DNA from: an uncultured Succinivibrio sp.
GTDB taxonomy: Bacteria; Pseudomonadota; Gammaproteobacteria; Enterobacterales; Succinivibrionaceae
NCBI GenBank assembly: GCA_934218695.1
Contig: CAKQDA010000002.1
Location: 124,001-188,000, forward strand
DNA: 64,000 nt
Reading direction: 5' to 3'
Numbering within the stretch: the first letter of the stretch is position 1; each line of letters starts with the position of its first letter. Below are positions 62,796 through 64,000 of this stretch, piece after piece. The notes below the pieces were generated by a model. That model saw only the letters and a list, made by a program, of their open reading frames with translations, searched no databases and had not been told where the DNA came from. The position numbers and the translations under genes were made by a program.

Positions 62796-64000
62796 ATGTC
62801 TGTAACTAAAAATAAAGGCTTTCAATATGGTATTTACGTGTTTACATTAGGCATGCTCTGCGCTTTTGCTCCAATGTGTTCTGATATGTATTTACCATCA
62901 CTACCAGAGATTGTAATTTATTTTAACTCCACCCCATCTCAGGTACAGTTTTCACTTACAGCTTCATTTTTTGGCCTGGCTTTAGGTCAGATTGTAATCG
63001 GACCTGTTTCAGATGCATATGGCAGGATCAAGCCTTTGATGCTCTGTCTTTTCCTCTTTACATTGTCTTCTCTTGCCTGCGCTCTCTCTCCTGATATATG
63101 GTTTTTCATTTTCTTCAGACTTGTTCAGGGAATTTCGGCAGCCGGGGGCATAGTTTTAACAAGATCGATCGCCTGTGACAGATTTAAAGGAAATGAGTTA
63201 ACCTCATTTATGTCCTTTTTAATGGCGATAAATTCTTTAGGACCTATCCTTGGACCTATAATTGGTTCTCTGGTTGTAACTTATTTTTCATGGACAGTGA
63301 TATTTTTTATTCTAGTAGGTTGGGGATTAATACTAATTTATTTAACCAGATTTTATGTGCCTGAATCATTAGCTGTAGAAAAAAGAGAAAACGGTGCATT
63401 AAAATCCATTTTAAAAATGAAAACTGATCTTTTAAACCTGAAGTTTATGCTGTCAGTTTTGTCGCTGTCTTTTGTAATGGGCGGGTTCTTTTCATATCTT
63501 GCAGCCTCTCCTTTTGTTTTTCAGAAGATTTATGGATTTACTCCTTTTGAATATTCACTGACCTTTGCATTTATTGCTGTATGTATATCAGTTGTTGCCT
63601 CTTCAGCAGGTCGCCTGTCCCGTCGTCTGTCTGAGATAAAAGTAGTATTCCTGTCATATTTTCTGCTTATAATATCTGGAACAGGTGTTTTGTTAATATC
63701 TATAGTAAAACCTGAAAGTTTTCTTCCAGTGCTTGTATGTCTTGCTGTTTACTGCTCGATGATGGGACTTTCACAGTCAGCAGGTTTCGGTGTCATTATG
63801 AGTTTAAAAAAAGGTGGTGCTGGTGCTGCTTCTGGAATTTTTGGTGTTATGTACTTTTTTATTGGTGCACTTGTTTCTCCATTAGTTGGTGTAATGGGCG
63901 AAATGTCCATGATCCCTTTTGGCATAAACTTGACTCTATGCGCTGTTTTATCCGTTTCTCTTCTATATATTTCAATCAGGATTAAAGATGAAAAACATTC
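62796..64000 (+). CDS. Bcr/CflA-family MFS drug transporter, 3' end beyond window
   Basis: Open from ATG 62796 (MSVTKNKGFQYGIYVFTLGM) to the last base, about 401 codons with no stop. The opening helix region APMCSDMYLPSLPEIVIYF and QVQFSLTASFFGLALGQIVI, then GPVSDAYGRIKPL (MFS motif A) and FFRLVQGISAAGGIVLTRSI (helix 4) are the marks of the 12-TM DHA1 Bcr/CflA group. These export drugs or small metabolites by proton exchange at the inner membrane. Most of the usual ~400 residues are present, so little is missing. It follows the terminator of the WYL gene. Confidence 0.88.
   Translation, partial: MSVTKNKGFQYGIYVFTLGMLCAFAPMCSDMYLPSLPEIVIYFNSTPSQVQFSLTASFFGLALGQIVIGPVSDAYGRIKPLMLCLFLFTLSSLACALSPDIWFFIFFRLVQGISAAGGIVLTRSIACDRFKGNELTSFMSFLMAINSLGPILGPIIGSLVVTYFSWTVIFFILVGWGLILIYLTRFYVPESLAVEKRENGALKSILKMKTDLLNLKFMLSVLSLSFVMGGFFSYLAASPFVFQKIYGFTPFEYSLTFAFIAVCISVVASSAGRLSRRLSEIKVVFLSYFLLIISGTGVLLISIVKPESFLPVLVCLAVYCSMMGLSQSAGFGVIMSLKKGGAGAASGIFGVMYFFIGALVSPLVGVMGEMSMIPFGINLTLCAVLSVSLLYISIRIKDEKH

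Noticed and set aside
1..64000. CRISPR array
   Set aside because: No regularly spaced direct repeats were found and no cas genes; the only Cas-related item is a TnpB remnant.
1..64000. tRNA or rRNA genes
   Set aside because: No cloverleaf-type sequence with a GTTCRANNC T-arm or rRNA signature was recognised in the gaps.

Overview
The window looks like chromosome from an anaerobic, motile, low-GC (high-30s percent by eye) gammaproteobacterium. FabA, Crp, 6S RNA, MsbA, DnaX with a tau tail, MotY and apt-dnaX adjacency are gammaproteobacterial. A pyruvate:ferredoxin oxidoreductase operon and a perfect FNR box suggest anaerobic life. A Succinivibrionaceae-like genome is the best guess, but this is inference from gene content, not a search.

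Layout. 1-6.6 kb: 3' part of nadE, a decayed AAA-ATPase/PD-(D/E)XK gene, msbA and a Wzz-type chain-length regulator. 6.7-27.8 kb: a surface-polysaccharide locus with two GT2 glycosyltransferases, two RgpF-like proteins, one further glycosyltransferase-like protein, rmlA-rmlC-rmlB without rmlD, and a Wzy/ligase-like membrane protein. It is heavily invaded: an IS4-type element with about 50-bp inverted ends (7818-9415), a dead IS66 (about 10.9-15.1 kb), an IS110 transposase (17.0-18.1 kb) and an apparently intact IS1634-type element with matched ends (18157-20154). A TraI_2/HD-like orphan sits in the same locus.

27.8-35 kb: motY, a membrane-anchored Sel1 protein, uvrC and a chemoreceptor with an almost ideal FliA (sigma-28) promoter. 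35.4-40 kb: two overlapping LPS-core type glycosyltransferases, a YccT-like secreted protein, a porin and a Gph-like phosphatase. 40.2-45 kb: apt and dnaX; dnaX carries a ten-A slippery run followed by a stem-loop, giving gamma in frame 0 and a very large tau (about 1376 aa) in the -1 frame. 45-52.5 kb: a PotD/PotF-type binding protein, a second AAA/PD-(D/E)XK pseudogene, an orphan ParA, a cysteine-bearing flagellin with a FliA-like promoter, a decayed IS200/IS605 element and a zinc-ribbon protein resembling FlhC, preceded by a near-consensus CRP site.

52.8-64 kb: fabA, crp, 6S RNA (ssrS, minus strand), a small tail-anchored protein, the porG-porA-porB-gltD/porD operon, a divergent ROK regulator, a WYL regulator of BrxR/CapW type downstream of an FNR box, and a Bcr/CflA-type MFS transporter that runs off the end.

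The most interesting items are the dnaX recoding site with its oversized tau linker, the 76-bp inverted repeat pair beside the IS110 gene, the CRP/FliA wiring of scattered motility genes, and the orphan TraI_2/HD and BrxR-like proteins.
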